Shown here: positions 7,846-15,696 of the stretch, in pieces
Layout: each line of letters starts with the position of its first letter
How positions within the stretch are numbered: position 1 is the first letter of the stretch
NCBI RefSeq assembly: GCF_003173355.1
Contig: NZ_QGMY01000002.1
Coordinates: forward strand, 434,001 to 498,000
DNA length: 64,000 bases
Origin: Methanospirillum lacunae
GTDB lineage: Archaea > Halobacteriota > Methanomicrobia > Methanomicrobiales > Methanospirillaceae
Reading direction: 5' to 3'
Program-made: the position numbers and the translations under genes
The notes under the pieces: generated by a model
What the model was told of the DNA's origin: nothing
The model's input: the letters and a program-made list of their open reading frames with translations, nothing else
Databases searched by the model: none

Positions 7846-8019
7846 ATGACTGCGATAATAAACAAAGATACCTGTACCGGTTGTGAGACCTGCGTTGATG
7901 AATGCCCGGCTGTAGCGATTTCAATGAAGGATGACAAAGCTGATGTAAACGCAGATCTCTGCGTAGACTGTGGTTCCTGTGTGGATGTATGTCCTGCAGA
8001 AGCCATCTCAATGGATTAA
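7846..8019 (+). CDS. 2[4Fe-4S] ferredoxin, 57 aa
   Basis: Small electron carrier of the clostridial type. Read directly from the sequence: ATG at 7846, TAA at 8017-8019. It has two cluster motifs, CTGCETCVDECP and CVDCGSCVDVCP, each CxxCxxCxxxCP, related by the internal duplication typical of the family. It has no extra domain. In methanogens such ferredoxins feed formylmethanofuran dehydrogenase, heterodisulfide reductase complexes or CO dehydrogenase/acetyl-CoA synthase; which partner applies here cannot be said. It lies between dapB and asd with its own apparent promoter. Confidence 0.93.
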   Translation: MTAIINKDTCTGCETCVDECPAVAISMKDDKADVNADLCVDCGSCVDVCPAEAISMD

Positions 8020-8059
8020 ATCATCCATTTTTAATAACTATTCTCTCCAATGTATCGGT

Positions 8060-9076
8060 ATGATCAGTGTAGGGGTTCTTGGTGCAACCGGGGCCGTTGG
8101 GCAGAGGTTTGTACAACTCCTTGCAGGTCATCCGAATTTTGAACTCTCAGTTCTGACCGCATCCAAACGGAGTGCAGGAAAGAAATATCGTGATGCTGCT
8201 TCATGGCGTCTCGAAGTTCCATTTCCTGAGGATGTCGGCGATATCATTGTTTCAGATACCACAGTTGAGAGTCTAAAGAAGGTTGACCTTGTGTTCTCTG
8301 CACTTCCTGCAGACCTTGCAGGAGAAGTAGAGATGCAATGTGCCAAGGCAGGGATTGGAGTCTGCAGTAATGCAAGTACATACCGGATGGAACCTGATGT
8401 CCCTCTGGTTGTACCGGAAGTCAATGCCGATCATCTTGGGATGATCGATCTTCAGCGTGACAAAGGAACAGATGGATTCATTGTAACTAATCCAAATTGT
8501 TCAACCATCATGCTCACCTGTTCATTGGCACCTCTTCGAACGTTTTCGTTCTCTGATATCAAGGTAGCCACAATGCAGGCCATATCTGGAGCTGGGTTTG
8601 AAGGCATACCAGGAATGGCTATTTTTGATAACCTGATTCCTTACATTGGCAACGAGGAAGAGAAGATGGAACGCGAGACTCTGAAGATCATGGGTACCTT
8701 TGATGGTGCCGAAGTTCAGAATGCTCCATTCTCTGTAAGTGCATGCTGCAACCGTGTTCCGGTTATTGATGGGCATTCCATGTCTGTCTGGATTGATATC
8801 AAAGATCAGGTTGAAAAAGTGGAAAAAGCCTTTAGGACATGGAAGTCAACACTCCCTGATCTGCCCACTCTTCCGGAAAAATCGGTCGATTATATTGATC
8901 TTCCTGACCGGCCACAGCCACGCCTAGACCGGATGAAAGGAAAGGGAATGACGGTATCTATCGGCAGGGTACGGCCAGGAATCAGGTATCAGGCTATGGG
9001 TCATAATACCATCAGAGGAGCGGCAGGAGCCTCAATTCTGAATGCAGAAGTGATCTGTGACCGGGACTACCTGTGA
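8060..9076 (+). CDS. asd: aspartate-semialdehyde dehydrogenase
   Basis: NADP-dependent reductive dephosphorylation of aspartyl phosphate to aspartate semialdehyde, the branch point to lysine, threonine and methionine. I place the start at 8060 ([17 protein letters not shown]); further upstream codons in the same frame overlap the ferredoxin gene and precede the Rossmann fold. Motifs: GATGAVGQ (NADP binding), [23 protein letters not shown] with the active-site Cys, and [13 protein letters not shown]. The 338 residues and sequence pattern fit the archaeal/fungal subclass. It supplies the DapA substrate encoded 1.9 kb upstream. Confidence 0.94.
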   Translation: MISVGVLGATGAVGQRFVQLLAGHPNFELSVLTASKRSAGKKYRDAASWRLEVPFPEDVGDIIVSDTTVESLKKVDLVFSALPADLAGEVEMQCAKAGIGVCSNASTYRMEPDVPLVVPEVNADHLGMIDLQRDKGTDGFIVTNPNCSTIMLTCSLAPLRTFSFSDIKVATMQAISGAGFEGIPGMAIFDNLIPYIGNEEEKMERETLKIMGTFDGAEVQNAPFSVSACCNRVPVIDGHSMSVWIDIKDQVEKVEKAFRTWKSTLPDLPTLPEKSVDYIDLPDRPQPRLDRMKGKGMTVSIGRVRPGIRYQAMGHNTIRGAAGASILNAEVICDRDYL

Positions 9077-9092
9077 TTCTTATTCAGCCACA

Positions 9093-9398
9093 ATGACATA
9101 CGTGCAGGACGATAACATCATCTTCGTGGGTAATAAGCCGGTCATGAATTATGTTCTGGCCGTCGTTACCCAGTTTACCAATGGTGCCCAGGAAGTATTT
9201 GTTAAAGCACGAGGAAAGGCAATTTCACGGGCAGTTGATACGACAGAGATTGCTCTGGGTCGGTTCCTGCAAAATGTAGAGAAACGATCCATAACAACCT
9301 CAACAGAACAGGTTGATACTGAAAATGGTAAGACCAATGTCTCATGTATAGAGATTGTTCTGGTATTACGATCAGAAATAGGGCAGGTTTCGCTCTGA
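9093..9398 (+). CDS. albA: DNA/RNA-binding protein Alba
   Basis: Dimeric chromatin protein that coats DNA and RNA. The 101-residue reading starts at the ATG at 9093 ([21 protein letters not shown]), where [10 protein letters not shown] is the Alba signature. It continues with [25 protein letters not shown], which carries the conserved basic and helix residues, and ends with a beta-hairpin and LRS strand. The Lys of VGNKP corresponds to the residue regulated by acetylation in Sulfolobus Alba (family knowledge). It follows asd by 16 bases and is probably co-transcribed. Confidence 0.93.
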   Translation: MTYVQDDNIIFVGNKPVMNYVLAVVTQFTNGAQEVFVKARGKAISRAVDTTEIALGRFLQNVEKRSITTSTEQVDTENGKTNVSCIEIVLVLRSEIGQVSL

Positions 9399-9441
9399 TT
9401 CCAATTTTCCCGAAGGTTTTTAAGCTTCAGAACCGTACCAT

Positions 9442-9891
9442 ATGAGAATGATCAGGAACAGGTGGGCGTTCCTCCTTATATTTTTTCTCCTTTTCGGAGC
9501 TTCTCATACGCTTGCCGCAGAGCCTGAAACGCATGGATATATCGATATCCACAATGTTACGATCTTCTTGAAACCGGGATATGCTGATGTGCATGTCACG
9601 TATACTCTGGATGATGCATTCAGGTTTCTCATCCTCATGTTCGGAGAGAACGACGTGAAGAATCGTCTCTTTTCGATGCTTAACTTTGAAAATGCTACAC
9701 TTGTCCGGATGGATTATGATTCTGCAGATCTCAAGGTGTATGATACAAAACCTGTGTATGGCGATGGTCTGTACTGGTTCCCTGCTCATCAATTTGGAAC
9801 AACAATTCCAAACCTGACAATCATATCAAATCAGTCCACCCAGTATTTGCAGAACGTATCAAAAATTCCGAGCGGGATTGTATATTATTAA
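9442..9891 (+). CDS. secreted hypothetical protein, 149 aa
   Basis: I do not recognise the family. A clear export signal is present: basic start, hydrophobic run AFLLIFFLLFGASHTLA, and probable cleavage after LAA. The mature part (about 125 residues) looks beta-rich and has several N-glycosylation sequons (NVT, NAT, NLT, NQS, NVS). It ends shortly after VYY without a membrane anchor. A TATA-like TTTTTAAG lies only about 22-28 bases before the start, so translation may begin leaderless at the ATG at 9448. It is the last gene before a MarC protein (21 bases). Confidence 0.7.
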   Translation: MRMIRNRWAFLLIFFLLFGASHTLAAEPETHGYIDIHNVTIFLKPGYADVHVTYTLDDAFRFLILMFGENDVKNRLFSMLNFENATLVRMDYDSADLKVYDTKPVYGDGLYWFPAHQFGTTIPNLTIISNQSTQYLQNVSKIPSGIVYY

Positions 9892-9912
9892 TATTGATCG
9901 AAGGGTGGTTTA

Positions 9913-10563
9913 ATGGCAGATGACCTGATCAGTCTCACACTCTTTACCTTATCTTCAATCCTCATTGTGGTTGACCCTATTGGAGCGATGCTTGTTTACC
10001 ACTCCCTGACAGGTCATATGGAACCACAAAACCGGAAAAAGGTTGCTATTTCTGCATGCCGACTCTCAACGGTGGTTCTCCTTTTCTTCACAATATTTGG
10101 ATCAAGCCTTCTGGCATTGTTTGGGATTACGATTGAGGCATTTACAATAGCAGGCGGGGTCCTGCTCTTTGGGATAGGAATGGAGATCGTCTACGCAAAA
10201 ACATCCCGGGCCAGAATGACTGAAGCAGAAAAACATGAGAGTATCGAAGCTGAAGAGATTTCATCCATGCCACTTGCATTCCCCATGATTGCCGGGCCTG
10301 GCACTATCACTACAGTTATCGTTCTCTCAAAAAATGTTTCACTGATATCAGAGCCGGTACGTCTTGTGATCATCCTGGGTTCTGTTATAATGACAATGAC
10401 ACTTACCTATCTGTTACTGGTCTCTTCAGAACAATTTACAAGCAGGATTGGACAACGAGAATACAGGGTGGTTAGCAGACTCATGGGAATTTTACTTATG
10501 GCTATTGCAGTTCAATTCCTGATTAATGGGATCTCAACGGCCTTCCCATCTCTTATTAAGTAA
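9913..10563 (+). CDS. MarC family integral membrane protein
   Basis: Polytopic inner-membrane protein of the MarC/UPF0056 family, whose physiological role is uncertain. It has six hydrophobic segments in 216 residues. Family features are DPIGAMLVYHSLTG near the N-terminus, FGITIEAFTIAGGVLLFGIGMEI, and the central IAGPGTITTVIVL motif. The Shine-Dalgarno GGGTGG is about 7 bases before the ATG. It converges on hypC; the intergenic space is 27 bases with an A/T-rich run. Confidence 0.88.
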   Translation: MADDLISLTLFTLSSILIVVDPIGAMLVYHSLTGHMEPQNRKKVAISACRLSTVVLLFFTIFGSSLLALFGITIEAFTIAGGVLLFGIGMEIVYAKTSRARMTEAEKHESIEAEEISSMPLAFPMIAGPGTITTVIVLSKNVSLISEPVRLVIILGSVIMTMTLTYLLLVSSEQFTSRIGQREYRVVSRLMGILLMAIAVQFLINGISTAFPSLIK

Positions 10564-10590
10564 TATCTCGGATATAGTAATCGAAAAAAA

Positions 10591-10830
10591 TTAGGCCGGA
10601 AATGCTTCCTGGCCCATCTCTTCATAACACTGCTTAAACAGTTCACGGGTCTCAAGAGCTTCATCACGGTTCAGTTTCTGGATTGCAAAGCCCACATGCA
10701 CCAGAACAAAGTCTCCAATAATAACATCTACGAGATCAATCCGGATTTCCTGTTTAAGTCCTCCAAAGTCAACAAGTGCAATATTTCCTTCTTTTATCTC
10801 AATTATTTCTGCTGGAACGGCTATACACAT
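10591..10830 (-). CDS. hypC: hydrogenase maturation chaperone HypC/HybG
   Basis: Small chaperone that, with HypD, carries the Fe(CN)2CO unit into [NiFe]-hydrogenase large subunits. The N-terminus MCIAVPAEI contains the essential Cys2 that is exposed after Met removal. GNIALVDFGG and DFVLVHVGFAI are the conserved OB-fold strands. The 79-residue length is typical. A TATA box (GGTATATAT on the minus strand, 10901-10909) and a Shine-Dalgarno GAGGT precede it. No other hyp or hydrogenase gene is nearby, so it stands alone. Confidence 0.93.
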   Translation of the reverse strand: MCIAVPAEIIEIKEGNIALVDFGGLKQEIRIDLVDVIIGDFVLVHVGFAIQKLNRDEALETRELFKQCYEEMGQEAFPA

Positions 10831-10900
10831 AGATAAACCTCGGATCAGATCTGCTGGAATATTATTCCAGGTACAGTCTTCAGATTTTTGCTCTGTAACG

Positions 10901-10909
10901 ATATATACC
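10901..10909 (-). promoter_or_regulatory. hypC promoter (TATA box)
   Basis: The minus-strand sequence GGTATATAT lies about 75 bases upstream of hypC, predicting a leader of roughly 45 bases that includes GAGGT near the start codon. The rest of the 10831-11003 gap shows nothing else I can name. Confidence 0.4.
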
Positions 10910-11003
10910 TGATTATCCTGGGTTCAAGTCAAAATTCAATAACCGAATCTTAACAATTTCAGTGTCTCATTTGTATGTGTCTGAAATAACAAAAGAAGGG
11001 TTT

Positions 11004-11762
11004 TTAATCTTTTAGATATTGATCCAGGTCAAAGAGAAGGAAGAGATCGACATCTGCACTCGACCCGACCCCTATCTCAAATGGGTCATCCATATCCTTG
11101 ATAAGGAAGAAGAGTCCGGTAATCATGGCTGTAATCGCTGCGATAAGGAGTACACTTTCAATCAGCGAATCACTCTTGATAAACAGAAGGATTAGGATTA
11201 CAAAAGTGATTGCCATTTCAGATATCGCGTACGCAGCTGGAATGAAATCTGTATCTTTGATCTGCTTGATGCGGTTGAATGTCCTGTCAATGGTGGTTAA
11301 CTCATTACGCATCTTTACAAGAATTGGTGGCGCCACATTTTCCAGAGAAAGTGTAGAAATATCCCGGTTTATTTCTTGAGTCACATCATTTAGTGATGTC
11401 AGGTCCCAGGTATTTAATCGAAAGTTTGATACAACTTCTTTGTGGAGGTTTCTTATGTGGGACTTAAACTGGTCAATAACTTCCTGTTTCACGGTAGGAA
11501 ACATATAAGAATCAAGGTACAGGGATTTGATTGAGGCTGCTAGTTCACTTGGAATCTTCTCACTTTCTTTGTAATCTGTGAGTGTTCCTGTAAATATCAC
11601 CGCAATAGTGAATATCACTCCTGTTACCAGGGCAGATGTTATGGAATTGATGGTAATTACATCAAGATTGTAATAATCAATGATGACTCTGGCAATGATT
11701 AAAATCAAAACGAGGCAGAAGCTTTTGATTAAGAGCTGCCATTTTCTCTTCAGCATCTTCAT
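11004..11762 (-). CDS. membrane protein, 252 aa, four predicted helices
   Basis: Four hydrophobic segments at about residues 10-28 (LLIKSFCLVLILIIARVII), 38-58 (SITSALVTGVIFTIAVIF), 174-192 (ISEMAITFVILILLF) and 200-220 (LIESVLLIAAITAMITGLFFLI). A central soluble helical region of about 110 residues separates the two pairs. The end is acidic (DMDDPFEIG then a DVDLFLLFDLDQYL tail). The two-plus-two arrangement and a DxDDPF-like motif after the last helix recall DUF4239/bestrophin-like proteins, but this is a weak resemblance. It lies 66 bases from the sugar-binding protein gene on the same strand and may be its downstream partner. Confidence 0.7.
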   Translation of the reverse strand: MKMLKRKWQLLIKSFCLVLILIIARVIIDYYNLDVITINSITSALVTGVIFTIAVIFTGTLTDYKESEKIPSELAASIKSLYLDSYMFPTVKQEVIDQFKSHIRNLHKEVVSNFRLNTWDLTSLNDVTQEINRDISTLSLENVAPPILVKMRNELTTIDRTFNRIKQIKDTDFIPAAYAISEMAITFVILILLFIKSDSLIESVLLIAAITAMITGLFFLIKDMDDPFEIGVGSSADVDLFLLFDLDQYLKD

Positions 11763-11828
11763 ATCTCAGGTTTCTATTTTTGATAGTATAGGGATATTCC
11801 TACATCAGTATTTGAAAAAGGGTAGTGA

Positions 11829-12872
11829 TTATTTAATCTCTTTTTCTGCAACTGATTCGATTGGATCGGTCCAAGTTGACCCGTTCAGGTACGCATCAAG
11901 ATTGTTGATATCTACAACTGTTGAAGGCGTCTCCAAATACATCGGTACCTGTTCACCATTAAGAATTTTTACTGCCTGTTTGACAACAGTGCTCCCCATC
12001 TTGTATGGATACACACCGAGGGTTGCAGTCATAGTGCCGTTTCTTATCATATCTAGCGTTGGGGTATTTCCATCAATGCCTATACAGAGTAGATCTGAAT
12101 TCACTTTTTTACCACGATCTAAAACTGCCATTGCTGCTCCTATTGCCATCTCATCGTTGTTACCATAAAAGATACTAAGGTCTGGATGATCCTTGAGCGC
12201 CTGAAGTGCAATAGTCTTTGCCGTATCACGATCCCATCCTGCTACTTTCTGATCTGCAATGGTTATTCCATGACTTTGGGTAAGTCCGGTAATGAATCCT
12301 GCAGTTCGTTGATCAGCATGAAAACCAGGAAGTCCACGAAGGATGAAAACCTTACCCTGGATGGTGTCTGGGGCCTCATTTTTCTTCTCTGCGAGAATCC
12401 TGGATGCGTATGATCCAAGTTCGGCTGAGCCTGTATACTGGTTGTACCCAATGTACTCAGAAATATTCATTTTCTGGGCCGGAGTCAGGGTGTTGTAAAG
12501 GACTACCGGAATGCCTGCCTCAGTAGCTGCCTTAATCTCCGGGGTAAGAGCAGATGTATTCAGTGTGTTGAGACAAATTATCCTTGCGTTTCTATTGATG
12601 AGATCCCACATGGCCAGTTTCTGTGATGTAATATTCTCTTCAGAATCAGGGGGTATTGTTATTACAGTCCAATTATGGTTTGCAGCTTCATCAATGACTC
12701 CCTTTATCAGTTCCTGATGGAATGGGCTGGTGTTTCCGGATGGGATGAGTCCAAGAATCGTTTGTTCTGTTGAATTTTGATTAACAGGAGTTTCTCCAGG
12801 ACAGATAGCCGGTATAATGAGCAGAACAAGGATACATGTAAAAAGTGCGGATATACTATATCTCACTGACAT
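11829..12872 (-). CDS. periplasmic sugar-binding-like protein (RbsB/LacI-fold, Peripla_BP_4)
   Basis: Type I periplasmic-binding fold protein of the ribose/galactose-binding family, 347 residues. A signal peptide is clear (ISALFTCILVLLIIPAICPG). The fold markers are LGLIPSGNTSPFHQELIKGV, the repeated beta-alpha units with VVLYNTL, the hinge-region FILRGLPGFHADQRTAGF, and GNNDEMAIGAAMAVLD, the usual second-domain signature ending in IDG. No ABC permease or ATPase gene lies next to it. It may therefore serve a distant transporter, or act as a ligand receptor for a sensor or for the neighbouring four-helix membrane protein. The C-terminus is charged and not anchored. Confidence 0.88.
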   Translation of the reverse strand: MSVRYSISALFTCILVLLIIPAICPGETPVNQNSTEQTILGLIPSGNTSPFHQELIKGVIDEAANHNWTVITIPPDSEENITSQKLAMWDLINRNARIICLNTLNTSALTPEIKAATEAGIPVVLYNTLTPAQKMNISEYIGYNQYTGSAELGSYASRILAEKKNEAPDTIQGKVFILRGLPGFHADQRTAGFITGLTQSHGITIADQKVAGWDRDTAKTIALQALKDHPDLSIFYGNNDEMAIGAAMAVLDRGKKVNSDLLCIGIDGNTPTLDMIRNGTMTATLGVYPYKMGSTVVKQAVKILNGEQVPMYLETPSTVVDINNLDAYLNGSTWTDPIESVAEKEIK

Positions 12873-13228
12873 AGATCATGGTTAGCAATTGGAGGGAAAT
12901 AATTATGTTTATGCCAAAGAACGATGGATTCCATTACAACAAAAAGAATTTTAATAATCATTTATAAGAAGAAACCTCTTCAATTCCCATTTCAAATCTT
13001 ATTATGCAGATGATACAAATTATATGCACGGCTTCAATGAATGATCTCTTTCTTCTCCGGTTTTCGAAAAACACCCCTGGATTATCAGACTGGTATCTCA
13101 TCTACCATCCTCTTGGAATTATTCTTGAGTCCAGGATTTGAGAACCTGTTCTAGGATTCCCTGCCTGTAGTATTTATCCTACAATCCGAACGTGAATTGT
13201 TCACGAATTATTAAAAAATACGTTATAC
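12873..13228. other. intergenic region, 356 bp
   Basis: This divergent gap holds promoters for both flanking genes. I see AT-rich stretches, a 15-base inverted repeat at 13191-13205 listed separately, and a 20-codon reading frame on the plus strand (12905-12967, beginning MFMPKNDGFH). That frame is preceded by a good Shine-Dalgarno GGAGGG but has no recognisable product. No RNA gene is visible. Confidence 0.6.
13191..13205. promoter_or_regulatory. 15-bp inverted repeat, possible operator
   Basis: CGTGAATTGTTCACG: 6-base arms CGTGAA/TTCACG around a 3-base centre, ending 23 bases before the ATG of the secreted gene at 13229. A TATA-like TAGTATTTATCC lies just upstream, around 13168-13180, so the palindrome would sit near the transcription start, where a repressor could act. 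No cognate regulator is in view. Confidence 0.4.
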
Positions 13229-13735
13229 ATGAATACAACAACCTTGACATGGCTCAGCATCTGGGCTGTTTCTATAATTACTCTGTCTGGTATCGGAATT
13301 GTCACTGCCGGAAATATTCCCGATAATGAATGGAGTCTCAATCTTTCTGGTAATCATCAGGAATACATTACTCAGGAAGAATACGAACAAAGTATCAACG
13401 TTGAACAGACGTCCAATTATTTTTCATCAGTTGTTGATGAGAAAGGGCAGGTCTGGGATGGCATGCCACTCTGGCGACTGACTAACCGGGTGAATGATAC
13501 TGGTAATCTGGCATACTTGGTAACTGTAACCGGCACTGACGGCTCAACTATTACATTGCCAGGGTCTGAAATAGCAGGCAATGATGCTTTCATCCTGGCA
13601 AATACTAAAAATGGCGAGCCTATTGAGCAGGGTGATCCATCATATCCCCTGGTGCTTGCAGGCAGAAATTTACCTGCTGAGGAGATGATATCTGGCGTCT
13701 CATCGCTCACTCTGACTCCATCAGATTCTATATAA
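13229..13735 (+). CDS. secreted protein with molybdopterin-oxidoreductase-like fold segment, 168 aa
   Basis: The N-terminal signal sequence is TWLSIWAVSIITLSGIGIVTAG, with cleavage probably near AGN. The mature protein contains the order GMPLWRLTNRV, YLVTVTGTDGSTITLPGSEIAGNDAFILANTKNGEPI and YPLVLAGRNLP. This resembles the substrate-side portion of sulfite-oxidase-type molybdopterin domains (DG ... L ... nG.pL ... PlrLv). It is far too short (family about 200-300 residues) and lacks the cofactor Cys, so I infer a non-catalytic or ligand-binding relative. No strong ribosome binding site precedes the ATG. It converges on the metallopeptidase gene with 9 bases between the stops. Confidence 0.7.
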   Translation: MNTTTLTWLSIWAVSIITLSGIGIVTAGNIPDNEWSLNLSGNHQEYITQEEYEQSINVEQTSNYFSSVVDEKGQVWDGMPLWRLTNRVNDTGNLAYLVTVTGTDGSTITLPGSEIAGNDAFILANTKNGEPIEQGDPSYPLVLAGRNLPAEEMISGVSSLTLTPSDSI

Positions 13736-13744
13736 TCACTTTTT

Positions 13745-14950
13745 TCAGAGCATGAACAGATTGCCATCCCTTTTTAGACGGGACCTGGAATCTTTATATG
13801 CTGGAAGCATTTCTTCGACAAGTTTCCAGTATCTGGCTGAATGGTTGGGATGTAAAATATGACAGAGTTCATGGACAACTACGTATTCAATCAGATCTGG
13901 AGGTGCCATGGCTAGTCTGATATTCAGAGTAATCCCCCGTGGAGTACAGAGACCCCAGTGTGTCTTTTGTTCCCCATATTTTATTCTTGGCTGCTGAATA
14001 CTGAGTCTTGATGACCACCTGATTACCATCTCTTGTGAGATCTTTTCGAGTGTTTGTGTAAGGATTTTTTTGTACCCTCGTTTTACAAGTTCACGGGCTG
14101 ATACAGGAGTAAGACCATCAGGGATTTTTACAATAATTTTTCCATCAATGAACCAGGCATCAGAACTGTCTCCACCGGTAAGAACTGATAGATGTACTTC
14201 TTTTCCGAGAAGTGGCAAAAGGTCACCATCTGTATAATCCCTGATTGGAGGCCTAGGTCTGCTGTTATCTGTAATCTTTTTCAAAATCCAGTCAGCTTTC
14301 TCTGTGACAAATTTGTGAATGAGGTTTGAATTGGTATTAGGAGGTGCAACTACCTCAACAGAAGCATCAGCAAGGATCTTCAATACGATCCGTTTAGCCC
14401 TGTCACTTCTCCTGATATTATAGAGAATTGTTCTGCCTTCCACTGTAATTGAATCATTTGAGTCTGCATTCCTATTGATAAGGTCAGTTCTCCCAATTTT
14501 CTCTGCTATCCAGGTCTTACTTGATTCCAGAAATGAAGAAAGATCAGAATGAGAGTATCCGGGAGGAACAATCACTGTTATCTGAAGTACATGATTTATC
14601 TTAAGTGTCATCCCCTTTGCACGGGGATTAATTTTAATCCTGTATGGAACTTCTTCATCTCCAATGCGAAGATTCTTACAATCTGTTGCGGTATTTTGGT
14701 CAGGTTTTATTGCCGGAATCCTGAATAGTTTCTTCCCGTCGCGTGTAACAATCCTGTGGATTTCGTCTGCAGAAAGTGATGAATGCGCAATAAAAATGAA
14801 TTCTCCTGCTTCTGATACTTCAGTAGAAAAGCGTGAGATTTCCCGATCATATTTAACAGAATAATGATATGACACTCCGTCAACCTGGAATGAATCTGAA
14901 AAGTTATCAGGAAGAGGAGGATGTGAAAAACCAGGAAGGGGAATCTGCAT
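13745..14950 (-). CDS. YgjP/SprT-like zinc metallopeptidase with expanded N-terminal repeats
   Basis: The C-terminal domain carries the YgjP-type (M48-like, DUF45) zinc motif HELCHILHPNH at residues 360-370: HExxH with a third His in NHSARYW. Upstream lies the usual KTHWGLCTPRGITLNIRL segment. Family members are typically about 230-250 residues; this protein has 401. The extra length is N-terminal and appears to be two further copies of the beta-rich module that normally occurs once: about 97-158 (YRIKINPRAKGMTLKI ... WIAEKI) and 167-226 (YNIRRSDRAKRIVLKI ... WILKKI), with a degenerate copy at about 24-79. Substrate is unknown. It is last in the operon after the methyltransferase gene (8 bases). 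Confidence 0.85.
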   Translation of the reverse strand: MQIPLPGFSHPPLPDNFSDSFQVDGVSYHYSVKYDREISRFSTEVSEAGEFIFIAHSSLSADEIHRIVTRDGKKLFRIPAIKPDQNTATDCKNLRIGDEEVPYRIKINPRAKGMTLKINHVLQITVIVPPGYSHSDLSSFLESSKTWIAEKIGRTDLINRNADSNDSITVEGRTILYNIRRSDRAKRIVLKILADASVEVVAPPNTNSNLIHKFVTEKADWILKKITDNSRPRPPIRDYTDGDLLPLLGKEVHLSVLTGGDSSDAWFIDGKIIVKIPDGLTPVSARELVKRGYKKILTQTLEKISQEMVIRWSSRLSIQQPRIKYGEQKTHWGLCTPRGITLNIRLAMAPPDLIEYVVVHELCHILHPNHSARYWKLVEEMLPAYKDSRSRLKRDGNLFML

Positions 14951-14958
14951 AGATTTAT

Positions 14959-15696
14959 TTACCGTGGTTTCTGTCCGCTAGCGATAAGATTGTATGCAAG
15001 ATATGGAATCTTTTCTTCGATAAACGGTTCGACCCGCTTGGCTATTGAGAAGAGTGGATCTGCAAAGGTGAAATGCGCAAAAGAGCACCTGTATATTGAT
15101 ATATCTGTAAAACCTGCCGCTTCAAAGAGTTCGTGCATCTCCTGGGCAGTATAATAGTGCTCTATAAAATTTCCGACACCAACCCTGCGGATCTTCATCT
15201 TTTCCCCAATTGTGAACAGAGCTGGCAGACTTGATGTAAAAACATTTTTCCCCAGTGTGCAGACTGCCAGTCTTCCACCAGGTTTTAATATTCTTAAACA
15301 ATCTTCGAGGGTTTTATCCGGTTTTGTCAGGTAAGAAAAGGCGAGAAGACTTGAGATTGAATCAAATGAATTCTCGCTGAATGGGAGGAATTCTGCATTT
15401 CCCACCAGGAACTGCTCTGATGGAAAAATCGTGGTTGCACGTTTGATCATTCCTGAACTGATGTCTATACCGGTTACTCTGCCCCCATGTTTCAGAAATC
15501 TTCTAATAAAAAGCCCGGTTCCACATCCAATATCAAGGAGTTCTCCCCCGGTACCGATCTGATCCAGTACTCCCTGGGAGATATGATCGTAGTACTGTCT
15601 TCCCCTTTCCCGATGATCGTATCGCTGATCATATACATCAGCGATATCATCATAATGGGATTGTACTCTTTGTTCGCTTTGTTCTGCTGATTTCAC
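14959..15696 (-). CDS. class I SAM-dependent methyltransferase (UbiE/Methyltransf_11 type)
   Basis: Soluble 245-residue methyltransferase. Motif I is LLDIGCGTGLFIRRFL, acidic motif II GIDISSGMI, motif III NAEFLPFSENSFDSISSLLAFSYL, and LKPGGRLAVCTLG follows. The N-terminus SHYDDIADVYDQRYDH is common in small-molecule methyltransferases of the UbiE/ArsM/SmtA group. The C-terminal half, with a YYTAQEMHELFEAAGF segment, fits this too. The substrate is unknown. Its start overlaps the rfcS2 stop by 4 bases, so it belongs to the long CoA/RFC operon. Confidence 0.85.
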   Translation of the reverse strand: MKSAEQSEQRVQSHYDDIADVYDQRYDHRERGRQYYDHISQGVLDQIGTGGELLDIGCGTGLFIRRFLKHGGRVTGIDISSGMIKRATTIFPSEQFLVGNAEFLPFSENSFDSISSLLAFSYLTKPDKTLEDCLRILKPGGRLAVCTLGKNVFTSSLPALFTIGEKMKIRRVGVGNFIEHYYTAQEMHELFEAAGFTDISIYRCSFAHFTFADPLFSIAKRVEPFIEEKIPYLAYNLIASGQKPR

